Shown here piece after piece: positions 47,127-56,440 of a stretch of 64,000 nucleotides of DNA (position 1 is its first letter; each line of letters opens with the position of its first letter). Made by a program: the position numbers and the translations under genes. This stretch comes from JACKNG01 sp050184115 (GTDB taxonomy: Bacteria > Pseudomonadota > Gammaproteobacteria > Ga0077536), in contig JBFXAQ010000010.1 of the NCBI GenBank assembly GCA_050184115.1, forward strand, positions 124,001 through 188,000, read 5' to 3'. Under the pieces are notes generated by a model. It made no database searches. It was given only the letters and a program-made list of their open reading frames with translations, and was not told the origin of the DNA.

Positions 47127-47825
47127 ATGGATACCGGTTACGTACTGCATCGGCGGCGCTACCGCGAGAGCAGTCTCATCGTCGAGTTCCTGACTCCGAC
47201 ACGGGGGCGGCTTGCCGCCGTCGCGCGCGGTGCCATGCGACGCAAATCCGATCTCGCGGCAGTCCTGCAACCACTCGTTCCCCTCGTCATCGAAACCCGC
47301 GGACGAGGCGAACTGCAGACCCTGGTCCGGGCCGAAGCCAGCGCGCCGGCCCGACCAATGGCCGGGCGCGCCCTTTACGCGGTGTTCTACCTCAACGAAT
47401 TGCTCATGCGGCTGACGGTGGCCGACGATCCACATCCTGAATTGTTTCAGGCCTACGAAGCCACGCTGGCGGAATTGGGAGAGGGTAAGCTGGAAGCCCC
47501 ATTGCGACGCTTCGAAACCATCCTCCTTGACGTCATCGGGCTCGGCCTCCATCTCGACAGCGAAGCGGGGGGGGGGCGCCCGCTGCGGGCCGAGGGCGAC
47601 TACCTCTACATCGTCGACGCCGGCCCAGAGCCTTACACGACGGGGCGTCATGGTTGCCGTGTCCGTGGCACCACCTTGCTGGCACTGGCAGCCGGCGGGC
47701 CATTCGATGGCGAGACCGCACGCGAAGCCAAGCGGCTCATGCGCTATGTGATCAATCATCACCTCGATGGCCGCCCCCTGGCATCGCGGGAATTGTTCGC
47801 CGGAGGTAAGGCCGGCGAACGCTGA
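47127..47825 (+). CDS. recO: DNA repair protein RecO
   Basis: Recombination mediator of 232 aa in the RecFOR pathway. The N-terminal OB fold is seen in GYVLHRRRYRESSLIVEFLT and GRLAAVARGAMRR. The helical part includes YAVFYLNELLMRL and FETILLDVIGLGLHLDS. A run of ten G bases (47567-47576), encoding part of AGGGRP, lies inside the gene; slippage there would break the protein. The frame as given is intact. A strong hairpin follows the stop. Confidence 0.93.
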   Translation: MDTGYVLHRRRYRESSLIVEFLTPTRGRLAAVARGAMRRKSDLAAVLQPLVPLVIETRGRGELQTLVRAEASAPARPMAGRALYAVFYLNELLMRLTVADDPHPELFQAYEATLAELGEGKLEAPLRRFETILLDVIGLGLHLDSEAGGGRPLRAEGDYLYIVDAGPEPYTTGRHGCRVRGTTLLALAAGGPFDGETAREAKRLMRYVINHHLDGRPLASRELFAGGKAGER

Positions 47826-47854
47826 CCGACACCAGCGACCTTCATGTTCGCATC

Positions 47855-47887
47855 GGTCAGCGCCGCCAATGTCCGCTGGCGCTGACC
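47855..47887 (+). terminator. Hairpin after recO
   Basis: GGTCAGCGCC (47855-47864) pairs perfectly with 47878-47887, with a 13-nt loop, 29 nt after recO. No T-run. It probably ends or stabilises the lepA-recO transcript. Confidence 0.45.
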
Positions 47888-48018
47888 TGGCTTCGGCGTC
47901 CCACATGGTCACCCGGCCGGGATGTGTCCGCAAATTTCGTTGCGCCCGGCGTGTACGGCCAGCGCCTAGCACAGCACGGTAGCCCACGGGCGGACATGAA
48001 TAATTTCGAGCGCGGCTC

Positions 48019-48041
48019 TAGAATGCGCGCTTTCCGCGCAT
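48019..48041 (+). promoter_or_regulatory. pdxJ: pdxJ -10 box and start-site hairpin
   Basis: TAGAAT at 48019-48024, overlapping a perfect 7-bp stem ATGCGCG/CGCGCAT (48023-48029 with 48035-48041) that would begin at the mRNA 5' end. pdxJ starts at 48061. The hairpin may protect the 5' end. Confidence 0.4.
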
Positions 48042-48060
48042 GCGGCCCGGACGGATTGCC

Positions 48061-48792
48061 ATGAATCGCCCCACCTGTAGACTCGGCGTGAACATTGATC
48101 ACGTGGCGACCCTGCGCCAGGCGCGCGGCACCGACTACCCGGATCTGATCGCCGCGGCGCGATTCGCGGTCAACGGTGGGGCGGACGGCATCACCGTCCA
48201 CCTGCGTGAGGACCGACGCCATATTCAGGAGACCGACGTCCACGCCTTGCGCGCACTCCTCGACGTACCGCTGAACCTGGAAATGGCCGCCACCGACGCC
48301 ATGCGCGCTATCGCCCTCGTCGTGCGCCCAGCGGCCTGTTGCCTCGTGCCGGAACGGCGCGAGGAGTTGACGACCGAGGGCGGCCTCGACGTTCGCGCGC
48401 ACGAAACGCGCCTGCGGACTCTGTGCGAGGACCTGGCCGGGGCGGGTATCGAAGTCTCGCTGTTCGTCGATCCTGTACCCATCCAGATCGAGGCTGCCGC
48501 ACGGGTCGGTGCCCCAACCATCGAGATCCACACCGGCCGGTATGCGCTGGCCGCGACCGAGTCTGTCCAGACCACAGAACGCGAATTGGTCGCAGGTGCG
48601 GCACGGCAGGCGCGCGCGCTTGGCCTGCGCGTCAACGCTGGCCACGGACTGCATTACGACAACGTGCAACAGATTGCGAGCATCGCCGGCATGAACGAAC
48701 TGAACATCGGCCACGCAATTGTCGCAAGGGCCGTGTTCTGCGGGATCGAACAAGCCGTGGCGGAGATGAAATCGCGCATGGCGGGCGGGTGA
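48061..48792 (+). CDS. pdxJ: Pyridoxine 5'-phosphate synthase
   Basis: TIM-barrel enzyme of 243 aa that makes pyridoxine 5'-phosphate in the DXP-dependent vitamin B6 route. Typical are LGVNIDHVATLRQARG at the start, GITVHLREDRRHIQ, VSLFVDPVPIQIEAA and VNAGHGLHYDNV, then NIGHAIVARAVF. The ATG at 48061 is favoured over an in-frame GTG/ATG extension further left. acpS starts 3 nt after the stop. Confidence 0.95.
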   Translation: MNRPTCRLGVNIDHVATLRQARGTDYPDLIAAARFAVNGGADGITVHLREDRRHIQETDVHALRALLDVPLNLEMAATDAMRAIALVVRPAACCLVPERREELTTEGGLDVRAHETRLRTLCEDLAGAGIEVSLFVDPVPIQIEAAARVGAPTIEIHTGRYALAATESVQTTERELVAGAARQARALGLRVNAGHGLHYDNVQQIASIAGMNELNIGHAIVARAVFCGIEQAVAEMKSRMAGG

Positions 48793-48795
48793 ACG

Positions 48796-49188
48796 GTGAT
48801 ATACGGGATCGGCATCGACATCGCCGAGATCAGGCGTTTCGAGCAGGCGTATGCACGCTTCGGTGAGCGGTTCGCCCTGCGTATTCTCGACTCTCACGAG
48901 TTGCGCGGTTTCGCCGCTGCACGAAATCCGGCTCGCTACCTGGCTATGCGTTTTGCAGCCAAGGAGGCCACCTCCAAAGCGCTCGGCACGGGCTTCAAAC
49001 AAGGCGTGGCGCCGCGCCAGATTGGTGTCGTTCATGCGCCGAGCGGCAAACCCGGCCTCGCCGTGAGCGGCGAAGCGGCCCTACTGTTCGAACGGCATGG
49101 CATCGTTGCCAGTCACGTCAGCTTGTCCGACGACGGTGGGTTCGCGATCGCCTACGTGGTATTGGAAACCAATCCACCGCACCGCTAG
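48796..49188 (+). CDS. acpS: Holo-[acyl-carrier-protein] synthase
   Basis: Phosphopantetheinyl transferase of 130 aa that activates acyl carrier protein. The signature segments are GIGIDIAEIRRFEQA (metal-binding Asp) and AMRFAAKEATSKALGTGF (second metal ligand Glu). Its substrate AcpP is encoded at 60840 in this window. The start is a GTG at 48796, 3 nt past the pdxJ stop. Length is normal. Confidence 0.94.
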   Translation: MIYGIGIDIAEIRRFEQAYARFGERFALRILDSHELRGFAAARNPARYLAMRFAAKEATSKALGTGFKQGVAPRQIGVVHAPSGKPGLAVSGEAALLFERHGIVASHVSLSDDGGFAIAYVVLETNPPHR

Positions 49189-49259
49189 ACGCGAGTACCC
49201 GCGTGCCGCGACGAGTAGTCGCGGTCATTACCTCCTCGATTTTCCTTGCGGATTCCGAC

Positions 49260-50846
49260 ATGGCCAACACGGCAGCAGAAATCAAGCGGCGTCGCACCTT
49301 CGCCATCATCTCCCATCCCGACGCTGGCAAGACGACCGTCACCGAGAAGCTGCTGCTGCTCGGCGGTGCCATCAACGTCGCCGGCACGGTCAAGGCGCGC
49401 AAGAGCTCGCGTTATGCGACTTCGGACTGGATGGAAATCGAAAAGGAACGCGGGATTTCCGTGACCTCTTCGGTGATGCAGTTCGAGTACCGCGATTGCG
49501 TCATCAACCTGCTCGATACGCCGGGTCATGCCGATTTCTCGGAGGACACCTACCGCACCCTGACCGCGGTTGATTCCGCGCTGATGGTCATCGACGCGGC
49601 GCGCGGCGTGGAGGAACGCACAATCAAGCTGCTCGAGGTCTGCCGCCTGCGCAACACGCCGGTGATGACCTTCATCAACAAGCTCGACCGCCACGCCCGC
49701 GAACCGCTCGACCTGCTCGATGAGATCGAGAGTGTGCTCGGCATCGCCTGCGCCCCCGCGACCTGGCCGCTAGGGTCGGGGCAGCACTTCGGGGGGCTAT
49801 TCGATTTCCGCGACCGCAGCGTGCTGCCGTACCGCAAGCCGGGCGAGGCTGAGGAAGCCGAACGGGCCGCGCGCGTGACATTGGACGGAGCGCGTCGCGA
49901 CCCACGCTTCAGTGAGCATCTCCGGGCCCTGGACGAAGAGATCGAACTGATCGAAGGCGCCGGGACGGGCTTCGACCACGCGGCCTACTTGCGGGGCGCG
50001 ATCACGCCGGTGTTCTTTGGCACGGCCTTGCGCAACTTCGGGGTGCGTGAACTGCTCGACGCGTTCGTCAGCGAGGCGCCGCCACCGCTCGCGCGTGCCA
50101 CAAACGGCCCCACCATCGAACCCGACAACGAGCGCTTTTCCGGCTTTGTGTTCAAGATTCAGGCCAACATGGATCCCAATCATCGGGACCGCATAGCTTT
50201 CCTGCGCATCTGCTCCGGTCATTTCGAGGACGGCAAACGTTACTTCAACGTCCGACTCGGCCGCCCTGTGCAGATCGCGAACGCCATCCGCTTCATGGCA
50301 CAGGGGCGCGACACGACCGAAGAAGCCTGGGCCGGGGACATCATCGGCATCCACAATCACGGCACCATCCAGATCGGGGACACCTTCACCGAAGGCGATA
50401 GTTACTCCTTCACCGGCATCCCGAGCTTCGCACCCGAACTTTTCCGCAGCGTACGCACAGCCGACCCACTGCGCGGCAAGGCCCTGCTGAAGGGGCTGAC
50501 GCAGCTGTGCGAGGAGGGCGCCGCGCAGGTGTTCAACTATCTCAACCGGAACGAGATCGTACTGGGCGCCGTCGGCATGCTGCAGTTCGACGTCGTCGCC
50601 TGGCGCCTACGTCACGAATACGGCGTGGAATGCATCTTCGAATCCACCCAGGTGCAGACCGCCCGCTGGGTCAGCGCGGAAAAGCCGAGCGAGCTCGAGA
50701 AACTGAAGGCGCACTCACCCAACAATCTGGCGCTGGATGGTGCCGGCCAGTTGGCCTACCTTGCGCCGACGAGGGTCAATCTGCAGATGGCGGAAGAGCG
50801 CTGGCCCGACATCCGCTTCCGGGCCACGCGCGAAGTGCTCGCCTGA
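49260..50846 (+). CDS. prfC: Peptide chain release factor 3
   Basis: Translational GTPase of 528 aa that recycles RF1/RF2. G1 is SHPDAGKTT at 18-26; then the RF3-type ERGISVTSSVMQF and LDTPGHADFSEDTYR, with NKLDR as G4. The ATG at 49260 (MANTAAEIKRRR) is favoured over a GTG at 49203. The stop is 10 nt from the 3' end of rne on the other strand; no terminator is seen between them. Confidence 0.96.
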   Translation: MANTAAEIKRRRTFAIISHPDAGKTTVTEKLLLLGGAINVAGTVKARKSSRYATSDWMEIEKERGISVTSSVMQFEYRDCVINLLDTPGHADFSEDTYRTLTAVDSALMVIDAARGVEERTIKLLEVCRLRNTPVMTFINKLDRHAREPLDLLDEIESVLGIACAPATWPLGSGQHFGGLFDFRDRSVLPYRKPGEAEEAERAARVTLDGARRDPRFSEHLRALDEEIELIEGAGTGFDHAAYLRGAITPVFFGTALRNFGVRELLDAFVSEAPPPLARATNGPTIEPDNERFSGFVFKIQANMDPNHRDRIAFLRICSGHFEDGKRYFNVRLGRPVQIANAIRFMAQGRDTTEEAWAGDIIGIHNHGTIQIGDTFTEGDSYSFTGIPSFAPELFRSVRTADPLRGKALLKGLTQLCEEGAAQVFNYLNRNEIVLGAVGMLQFDVVAWRLRHEYGVECIFESTQVQTARWVSAEKPSELEKLKAHSPNNLALDGAGQLAYLAPTRVNLQMAEERWPDIRFRATREVLA

Positions 50847-50856
50847 GCTTGTCAGC

Positions 50857-53385
50857 TCAAACCGTTCGATCGACCTCGTCGCGATCGTCGACCGCGGGCG
50901 GCGACGGTTCGGACGGCATCGCAAATGCTGCTGGCGCAACCGGCTCAATCGCCGCCGCGACGGTCACTGATTCGAGCGCGGATTCTGTGGCGTAGGACTC
51001 GGCCGGTGGCTCGGTAACGGCAACGACCGCCTCACGCGCCACCATCTCCGAGAGTTCGCGGCGGAAGTTCTCCGGCTCACGCTCAGGACCCTCCGGCGAT
51101 TTCACGATCTCGACGTGCGACGGCACCGGCGCGAGGTTGCGCTCGGTCGGATCATCGTCGCTGCTCACGCGCGTTCCCGAATTCCCGCGCTCGTCGTAGA
51201 CGGGCAGGGTTGACCGGTTCGATGTTTCGTCATGTGACTCGTCACGCGGCTCGGCGGAGCTCGTCTCGTCGCGTGCCGCGGAGTCGTCCCGATTGCGCTC
51301 GCCGTCGCGACGACGGCCACCACGGCGGCGGCGACCGCTTTCGCCGCGGCGCGCACCGTTGTCGGCTTCCCGGCCGGGTTCCGTGCTGTCCGCCACGACA
51401 CCGTCGTCCGGGCGTTGACGTCGGCCGCCGCGACGATTGGTGTTCTCGCCACCGTCACGGGTATCGCGCCGCTCGCGTTCGTCGGCAGGGTCGCGCACAT
51501 CTCGCGATTCGCGCGGTTCGCGTCCGTCGCCGCCGTCCCGAGCGCGCTCGCCGCCGCGGCCGCGGCGGCTTCCGCGTGAGCGACGATTGCCGTTGCGCGA
51601 CTCCCCATCGCCTGCACGCTCGCGCCGCGCAGGTGCCGCGGTCGCTGGTGTCGTATTGGCAGTGTCACTGCTATCACTGCCGTCCGCGCCGCCGAAGAAC
51701 GCGCCGAGCAGGCGCGACAGAAAACCGCCGGCTTCGCGCACCGGCGGCGGTCCGCTGGCCGGCGCCGCCTCTGGCATAGGTGTCGCACGGACGATGTCAC
51801 GAACGGCTGGCTGCTGTTGCGGCGGCGGTTCATCGCGGGTGTACTCGGTGTTCGGATTCTCGACCTCAGACACCATCTCGTACGATTCGCCCGTAGGCAT
51901 TCGCGGCAGATCTTGTTCACGAATGCGCTGGATGTCGAAATGCGGGGTCTCCATGTTCTGGTTCGGGATAAGCAGGATGGATACCTCCTGGCGCATCTCG
52001 ATCCCCGTGACATCTTGCCGTTTCTCATTCAGCAGGTAGGTTGCAACATCGACCGGAACTTGGGCCGTGACCTTGATCGTCGAGTCTTTCATCGCCTCTT
52101 CTTCGATCACCCGCAGTACGCTGAGCGCGGTCGACTTGACACTGCGGATGGTCCCAACGCCGTCGCAACGCGGACAGATCTCGTGGCTCGAATCAGTCAA
52201 CGACGGCCGTAGCCGCTGGCGCGACATCTCGAGCAGACCGAAGCGCGATATGCGTCCGATCTGGACCCGCGCGCGGTCGATTTTGACTGCTTCGCGCAAA
52301 CGCGTTTCGACCGCACGCTGATTCTTGTTCGACGTCATGTCGATGAAATCGATCACGATCAGTCCGCCGAGATCGCGCAGACGCAACTGGCGGCCGACTT
52401 CCTCAGCCGCTTCGAGATTGGTCTTGTAGGCAGTCTCCTCGATGTCGCCACCCTGGGTGGCGCGGGCGGAGTTGATATCGATGGTGGTCAACGCCTCGGT
52501 CGGCTCGATGACGATCGAGCCACCGCTCGGCAGGCGCACGGTTCGGCTGAAGGCCGATTCGATCTGTCCCTCGATCTGGTAACGACTGAACAGCGGCACG
52601 CTGTCTTCGTAGAACTTCAGCTTGCCGATGTTCTGCGGCATGACTTGGCGCATGAAATCCTGCGCCAGATCGTAGAGCTTCCGGTCATCGACCAGGATCT
52701 CGGCGATATCGTTGCGCAGGTAGTCACGCAAGGCCCGGATGATGACGTTGCGGTCCTGGAAGATCAGGAACGGTGCCTTGCGGTCAGCTGCGGCTTCGTC
52801 GATGGCCTTCCACAATTGCAGCAGGTAGTCGAGATCCCACTGCAACTCCTCGGTCGACTTGCCAACCCCGGCAGTGCGCAGGATGAGCCCCATGTTGGAC
52901 GGGATTTCGAGCCCGGCCATGGCGTCGAGAGCCTCGTCGCGATCCTCACCCTCGATCTGGCGCGACACGCCGCCCGCACGAGGATTGTTGGGCATGGCGA
53001 CGAGGTAACGGCCAGCCAGGCTGATAAAGGTCGTCAGCGCTGCGCCCTTGTTGCCGCGCTCTTCCTTCTCGACTTGGACGATGACTTCCTGGCCCTCGCT
53101 GAGTGCGTCCTTGATATTGACGCGCCCGTTACCGCTCTTCGCCTTGTCCTTGAAGTAGGCGCGCGATATCTCCTTCAGCGGCAGGAATCCGTGGCGAGCC
53201 GAACCGTAGTCGACGAAAGCCGCTTCCAGACTCGGCTCGATGCGGACGATACGGCCCTTGTAGATGTTGGATTTTTTCTGTTCCTTACCCGTTGCCTCGA
53301 TGTCCAGATCGTACAGACGCTGACCATCGACCAAGGCGACGCGCAGCTCTTCCGGCTGGGTCGCGTTGACCAGCATTCTCTTCAT
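50857..53385 (-). CDS. rne: Ribonuclease E
   Basis: Essential endoribonuclease of 842 aa. The catalytic half runs from MKRMLVNATQPEELRVALVDG, with S1 domain (SNIYKGRIVRIEPSLEAAFV), DNase-I-like sites TTIDINSAR and GLIVIDFIDM, and the zinc-link cysteines C404 and C407 in CPRCDGVG. The C-terminal half is disordered, rich in Arg, Gly, Asp and Glu (for example NRRSRGSRRGRGG), matching the scaffold that binds RNA and degradosome partners. It is shorter than the E. coli enzyme in this half. The start at 53385 is confirmed by the conserved N-terminus. Confidence 0.95.
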   Translation of the reverse strand: MKRMLVNATQPEELRVALVDGQRLYDLDIEATGKEQKKSNIYKGRIVRIEPSLEAAFVDYGSARHGFLPLKEISRAYFKDKAKSGNGRVNIKDALSEGQEVIVQVEKEERGNKGAALTTFISLAGRYLVAMPNNPRAGGVSRQIEGEDRDEALDAMAGLEIPSNMGLILRTAGVGKSTEELQWDLDYLLQLWKAIDEAAADRKAPFLIFQDRNVIIRALRDYLRNDIAEILVDDRKLYDLAQDFMRQVMPQNIGKLKFYEDSVPLFSRYQIEGQIESAFSRTVRLPSGGSIVIEPTEALTTIDINSARATQGGDIEETAYKTNLEAAEEVGRQLRLRDLGGLIVIDFIDMTSNKNQRAVETRLREAVKIDRARVQIGRISRFGLLEMSRQRLRPSLTDSSHEICPRCDGVGTIRSVKSTALSVLRVIEEEAMKDSTIKVTAQVPVDVATYLLNEKRQDVTGIEMRQEVSILLIPNQNMETPHFDIQRIREQDLPRMPTGESYEMVSEVENPNTEYTRDEPPPQQQPAVRDIVRATPMPEAAPASGPPPVREAGGFLSRLLGAFFGGADGSDSSDTANTTPATAAPARRERAGDGESRNGNRRSRGSRRGRGGERARDGGDGREPRESRDVRDPADERERRDTRDGGENTNRRGGRRQRPDDGVVADSTEPGREADNGARRGESGRRRRGGRRRDGERNRDDSAARDETSSAEPRDESHDETSNRSTLPVYDERGNSGTRVSSDDDPTERNLAPVPSHVEIVKSPEGPEREPENFRRELSEMVAREAVVAVTEPPAESYATESALESVTVAAAIEPVAPAAFAMPSEPSPPAVDDRDEVDRTV

Positions 53386-53818
53386 GATGACTTGTCCTGT
53401 GCCGGGGAGGGCGGTCCGCGCATGCGGCCGATTGAGTTCCGGGCGCCGGCCCGTCGAGCCTGCACCGGGGCCGGGGCCGGCCCGTCTTCCCCTCGCGGCG
53501 GTCGCCCTGTTCACGGGGCCACCACCTATCGTTTATGTAAAAGTCCGCGGTTGATCACCGCGGCCACCGTCGATACATGCGTCGTCCGCGTGGGAACACC
53601 GTTCAGAAGGGCCGGCCGCTCCCGACCGCTCCGGTCGGGTTGTGAACCACCATCGCGGCGGGCGCCAGAAGGGCGCGGGCGAAAAGGGCGCGATGTCTGA
53701 TCGGTTTGCTAGACTACTTTGCGGTCCAGCCGTAACTTCCCATGTCCCTTGGACATTTCCGCATTCAGTTGCCACCCGTGGCAGCCACGGGCAGAACTGT
53801 CGCAATATAACAACCTTC
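53386..53818. other. Divergent rne-rluC gap with hairpin and palindromes
   Basis: 433 bp without a gene. On the rne side, CCGCGGT-N5-ACCGCGG (53545-53563) forms a perfect 7-bp hairpin in the rne leader, a candidate for the autoregulatory 5' UTR known from E. coli rne. On the rluC side are two overlapping palindromes, TGCCAC-CC-GTGGCA (53770-53783) and a 17-bp CCCGTGGC-A-GCCACGGG (53775-53791), followed by a TATAAC box (53806-53811) just before rluC. Their roles are inferred. Confidence 0.45.
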
Positions 53819-54781
53819 ATGCATACCGGCAACGACGCCATACCAACGCGGACAGCGGTCCGCATCACCACGGTAACCTCGGAACAGGCTGGCAGGCGGC
53901 TAGACAACTTCCTGCTCGGCATCTTCAGGGGGGCGCCGCGCAGCCTCGTCTACAAGCTCGTGCGTAGTGGCCAGGTCCGTGTCAACGGCCGGCGGGCTCG
54001 GCCGGAACTACGGCTCGAAGCGGGCGACGAAGTGCGCCTGCCGCCCGTCGAAGCCGGCGGTGATTCGGCGCCGATTCCGCACGCCCGACAGGACGCTTTG
54101 CGCGAACGGATCGTTCACGAAGACGCACAGTTCGTCGTTGTCGACAAGCCGGCCGGGCTGGCTTGCCACGCCGGCAGCGGCCTGCGCTACGGAGTCATCG
54201 AGATCCTGCGCGCAGCCCGCCCGGATCTGTCGCGGCTCGATCTTGCGCACCGCCTCGATCGCGATACTTCGGGCTGCCTCGTGCTGTGCAAGACCCTCGA
54301 CAGTCTGCGCGCAGTCCAGGCGGCCCTGCAGGACCGTCGTTCCACCAAGCGCTACATCGCTTTACTGCGCGGGAATCTCCCGACGGACCTGGACAGCATC
54401 GAGGCACGTCTCGACATCGCCCGCGATGACCGTGGCGAACGTCGCACCCGGGTCGCGGCCGCAGGCAAGAGCTCACGCACCGACATCGAGCACTGTGCCG
54501 TCCTTGGCCCGCACAGCCTTGTGACTTTGCGCCTCGGAACCGGTCGCATGCATCAGATCCGAGCCCATGCCCGTCATATCGGCCACCCGGTCGCCGGTGA
54601 CGCAGCGTATGGCGACGCCGCATTCAACGCCGAGATGACGCGGTTCGGCCTCGATCGCCTGTTCCTGCATGCGGCACACATCGTGCTCGACACGGACTGT
54701 GGCGTACTGGACGTACGCAGCCCGCTACCGCCGGACCTGACCACGGTACTCAGCCGTCTCGAGACCGCCGCCCGTGCCTGA
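53819..54781 (+). CDS. rluC: 23S rRNA pseudouridine synthase RluC
   Basis: Pseudouridine synthase of 320 aa that modifies U955, U2504 and U2580 (E. coli numbering) in 23S rRNA. The N-terminal S4 domain is visible in RRLDNFLLGIFRGAPRSLVY and VRVNGRRARPEL. The catalytic Asp147 lies in AHRLDRDTSG. RMHQIRAHARHIGHPVAGD is the family's C-terminal motif. The ATG at 53819 gives the usual length; a frame from 53642 lies in the gap. The HAD gene overlaps its end by 8 nt. Confidence 0.93.
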   Translation: MHTGNDAIPTRTAVRITTVTSEQAGRRLDNFLLGIFRGAPRSLVYKLVRSGQVRVNGRRARPELRLEAGDEVRLPPVEAGGDSAPIPHARQDALRERIVHEDAQFVVVDKPAGLACHAGSGLRYGVIEILRAARPDLSRLDLAHRLDRDTSGCLVLCKTLDSLRAVQAALQDRRSTKRYIALLRGNLPTDLDSIEARLDIARDDRGERRTRVAAAGKSSRTDIEHCAVLGPHSLVTLRLGTGRMHQIRAHARHIGHPVAGDAAYGDAAFNAEMTRFGLDRLFLHAAHIVLDTDCGVLDVRSPLPPDLTTVLSRLETAARA

Positions 54782-55454
54782 AACCGAACTCGTCGTCTTC
54801 GATTTGGACGGCACGCTGATCGACAGTGCCGGCCGTATCGTCGCCGCCATGCAGGCGGCTTTCGATGAACTCGACCTCGACGCACCGTCGACGAGCGAAG
54901 TACGGGCGGTCATCGGCCTCGAACTCGGCGCGGCCTGCGCGGCCCTCCTGGCAAGCAACCCGCGACATCGACCGGCGGCTATCGCCACCGCCTACCGGCG
55001 CCATTACGTGTTGTTGGGGACGGTGGTCACCCCGTTGTTCGATGCTGCGCGGGAAACGCTGACGGCGCTGGCCGGGCAGGGCATTCTGCTTGCCATCGCG
55101 ACCGGCAAGAGTCGCGCCGGCCTCGATCGTGCACTGGCCGAGACGGCGATCGCGCCGTACTTCGTCACCACCCGCACCGCTGACGACTGCCCGTCCAAGC
55201 CGCATCCTGGCATGCTCGAAGAAATACTCACCGAACTCGACGTCGCGCCGGCACGGGCGGTGATGGTCGGCGACACCACGTTCGACCTCCACATGGCGCA
55301 GGCCGCCGGCGTTCCCGCCATCGCCGCGACCTACGGCGCGCATCCGCGTGAGCGTTTGCTAGACTGCTCGCCCGCCGCGGTCATCGAGGCCCTGCACGAG
55401 TTGCCCGGGGCGCTCGCCGCCCTGACCGCGGTCCGCCCCACCGCCGAGGAGTAG
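54774..55454 (+). CDS. HAD-IA phosphatase, Gph-like
   Basis: HAD-superfamily hydrolase of 226 aa. Motif I is VVFDLDGTLIDSAGRIV; motif II is in LLAIATGKSRAGL; motif III Lys and motif IV are in KPHPGML and VMVGDTTFDLHMAQAAG. It resembles phosphoglycolate or nucleotide phosphatases. The GTG start at 54774 overlaps rluC by 8 nt, and sppA follows. The same place after rluC holds a HAD gene in Pseudomonas-type genomes. Exact substrate unknown. Confidence 0.88.
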   Translation: MPETELVVFDLDGTLIDSAGRIVAAMQAAFDELDLDAPSTSEVRAVIGLELGAACAALLASNPRHRPAAIATAYRRHYVLLGTVVTPLFDAARETLTALAGQGILLAIATGKSRAGLDRALAETAIAPYFVTTRTADDCPSKPHPGMLEEILTELDVAPARAVMVGDTTFDLHMAQAAGVPAIAATYGAHPRERLLDCSPAAVIEALHELPGALAALTAVRPTAEE

Positions 55455-55459
55455 GCCCC

Positions 55460-56440
55460 ATGGGCTGGGACAATCCCGAACCACCTGTCGACGGCGCGCC
55501 GGAACCCGCCGCGCCACAGACCGAATTCGAGCGCCGGCTCGTCGAGCGCATGTCCTTCGAATTCCTGCGCGAGCAACGACGGGCGCGACGCTGGAACACC
55601 TTTTTCAAGTTCCTCGCCTTCGCCTACGTGACCGTCCTGCTGCTGCTCTCGGTTCCATCCACGAAGCTGTTCGAGTCGTTCGGCGAAGACGGCATCACAG
55701 CCCTGGTCGACCTGCAGGGCGTGATCGCTCACGACTCGACGGCGAGCGCCGACACCATCGTCAGCGGCCTGCGCGCGGCATTCGAGGACGAGGCCACCCG
55801 CGGCGTCATCCTGCGCATCAACAGCCCGGGCGGCAGTCCCGTCCAGGCCGGCTATATCAACGACGAGATCTACCGCCTGCGGGCGGAGTACCCGGACATC
55901 CCTCTCTACGCCGTCATAGAGGACGTGTGTGCTTCGGGTGGGTACTACGTCGCCGCGGCGGCGGACCGCATCTATGCCGACAAAGCCAGCCTGGTCGGCT
56001 CGATCGGTGTCCGCATGGACGGCTTCGGCTTCGTCGAAACCCTGGACAAGCTCGGTATCGAACGACGACTACTGACGGCGGGGGAGAACAAGGCCTTCCT
56101 CGACCCGTTTTCGCCGCTCAAACCTGAGCAGGTCGCCCACGTTCACAAGCTCCTGGCGGAAATGCACCAGCAGTTCATCAACACGGTGATCAAGGGGCGT
56201 CGCGACCGGATAACCGACGACCCTGACCTGTTCTCGGGCCTGTTCTGGAGCGGTGAGCGCAGCCTAGCACTCGGACTCGTGGACGAACTGGGCTCGGCCG
56301 GGTACGTCGCGCGCGAGGTCATCAAGGCCGACAAGATCGTCGACTTCACGCCCCGCGACTACTCGATCGAAGGGCTGCTCAAACGCAGCGGCGCATCCTT
56401 ACTCGGGGAATTCCTCGCCCGCTCACGAATCGGCTTGTAG
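55460..56440 (+). CDS. sppA: Signal peptide peptidase SppA, S49 family
   Basis: Membrane-bound serine protease of 326 aa of the short (36 kDa-type) SppA/SohB group. A membrane helix near residues 48-70 (FFKFLAFAYVTVLLLLSVPS) anchors it. The S49 core has RINSPGGSPVQAGYI, the catalytic Ser in CASGGYYVA and the Lys in ADKASLVGSIGV. It digests cleaved signal peptides or other membrane fragments. The last 18 bp overlap maf on the other strand. Confidence 0.9.
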   Translation: MGWDNPEPPVDGAPEPAAPQTEFERRLVERMSFEFLREQRRARRWNTFFKFLAFAYVTVLLLLSVPSTKLFESFGEDGITALVDLQGVIAHDSTASADTIVSGLRAAFEDEATRGVILRINSPGGSPVQAGYINDEIYRLRAEYPDIPLYAVIEDVCASGGYYVAAAADRIYADKASLVGSIGVRMDGFGFVETLDKLGIERRLLTAGENKAFLDPFSPLKPEQVAHVHKLLAEMHQQFINTVIKGRRDRITDDPDLFSGLFWSGERSLALGLVDELGSAGYVAREVIKADKIVDFTPRDYSIEGLLKRSGASLLGEFLARSRIGL

